Positions 5,462-5,649 of a stretch of DNA of 5,649 nt are shown one piece after another (within the stretch, counting starts at the first letter, position 1; each line of letters opens with the position of its first letter). Under the pieces are notes generated by a model. The model worked only from the letters and a program-made list of their open reading frames with translations. It was not told where the DNA came from and ran no database searches. The DNA comes from Candidatus Zixiibacteriota bacterium (GTDB lineage Bacteria > Zixibacteria > MSB-5A5 > JAUVRN01), in assembly GCA_030597645.1 (NCBI GenBank), contig JAUVRN010000152.1:1-5649 (forward strand), written 5' to 3'. The position numbers were made by a program, and so were the translations under genes.

Positions 5462-5477
5462 CTGCGCGCTTGCAGAG
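5460..5477. repeat. Second inverted repeat adjoining the 19-bp palindrome
   Basis: CTCTGC-GCGCTT-GCAGAG is a perfect 6-bp stem with a 6-base loop. It shares two bases (5460-5461) with the preceding palindrome, so the two hairpins would compete at their junction. No T-run follows on either strand. Function unknown. Confidence 0.35.
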
Positions 5478-5512
5478 TGTGGCGCTGCCCTCGATATTGG
5501 CCGGGGCGCGTC

Positions 5513-5649
5513 ATGGAGATGCATGCCGGCGCTCGAAAGGCAGAGGATTCCCTGGGAAATCTAGCGAAACGTCTGTGTACGCCACTGGGCGGTGCCACGA
5601 TGTTGCTCGTGGCCTGGTTGCCCTGGGCGCACATCGAGTGCCGGAGCGT
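5513..5649 (+). CDS. Possible N-terminal start of a rightward gene running off the window (weak)
   Basis: From ATG 5513 the plus strand stays open for 45 codons to the edge. The later part, from ATG 5600 (MLLVAWLPWAHIEC), is hydrophobic like the start of a signal peptide or membrane anchor, and almost all its codons end in G or C. The part before it has lower third-position GC and may be non-coding, so the true start could be 5600. No good Shine-Dalgarno is seen for either, and both other readings of this edge are also partly open on the minus strand. The gene would be divergent from the ZIP gene. I do not recognise it. Confidence 0.2.
   Translation, partial: MEMHAGARKAEDSLGNLAKRLCTPLGGATMLLVAWLPWAHIECRS
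5594..5613. repeat. Perfect 7-bp stem hairpin near the right edge
   Basis: GCCACGA (5594-5600), loop TGTTGC, TCGTGGC (5607-5613). There is no adjoining T-run, so it is not a clear terminator. It overlaps the second possible start of the weak rightward ORF, where it could occlude translation, or it may be chance in GC-rich DNA. Confidence 0.3.

Noticed and set aside
5440..5634. A 64-codon minus-strand open frame upstream of the ZIP gene
   Set aside because: It is Arg/Ala/Pro/Ser-rich with no motif, runs over three inverted repeats and the putative ZIP promoter, and has no convincing RBS.

Overview
The window looks like ordinary chromosome from a high-GC Gram-negative (LPS-type) bacterium. Coding frames are G/C-rich at third positions. 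There is a signal-peptide-bearing candidate outer-membrane barrel, a GmhB-type heptose phosphatase and a heptosyltransferase-like GT9 enzyme, which together imply an outer membrane with heptose-containing glycolipid. I cannot fix the phylum. The gene style would fit an environmental lineage (for example the FCB group, Gemmatimonadota, Acidobacteriota or a deltaproteobacterial relative), but that is a guess.

Layout, left to right. Positions 1-352 read rightward: the last 36 codons of an unrecognised Pro-rich protein, then after a 1-nt gap a 79-aa excisionase-type (MerR-like winged helix) DNA-binding protein. Everything from 349 to 5405 reads leftward. In transcription order (right to left) it is: a ZIP metal transporter (4671-5405), a small secreted beta-barrel-like protein (3895-4527), undecaprenyl-diphosphatase UppP (3039-3842), a GT9 heptosyltransferase-like enzyme (1975-3042), GmhB (1397-1978), and an uncharacterised radical SAM protein with extra C-terminal cysteines (349-1263, possibly from 1359). 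The rightmost 244 bases hold two back-to-back palindromes, a third hairpin, a candidate promoter for the ZIP gene, and possibly the start of a rightward gene leaving the window.

How they work together. uppP, the GT9 gene and gmhB are joined by 4-base stop/start overlaps (ATGA, then GTGA), so they are almost certainly one transcript with coupled translation. The logic is envelope glycan assembly: UppP recycles the undecaprenyl carrier, GmhB makes a heptose monophosphate precursor, and the GT9 enzyme transfers heptose or a similar sugar. The barrel gene lies 52 bp upstream of uppP and may share its transcript. The radical SAM gene lies downstream of gmhB behind a 133-bp leader with its own palindrome, so its functional link to the glycan genes is unproven. 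It ends in a tail-to-tail overlap with the HTH gene in which the two stop codons share a CTAG.

I see no CRISPR array, insertion sequence, tRNA, rRNA or prophage structure. The points most worth following are the radical SAM protein of unknown substrate, the ZIP transporter with an altered second metal site (including a Lys), and the 19-bp palindrome abutting that transporter's putative -35 box.
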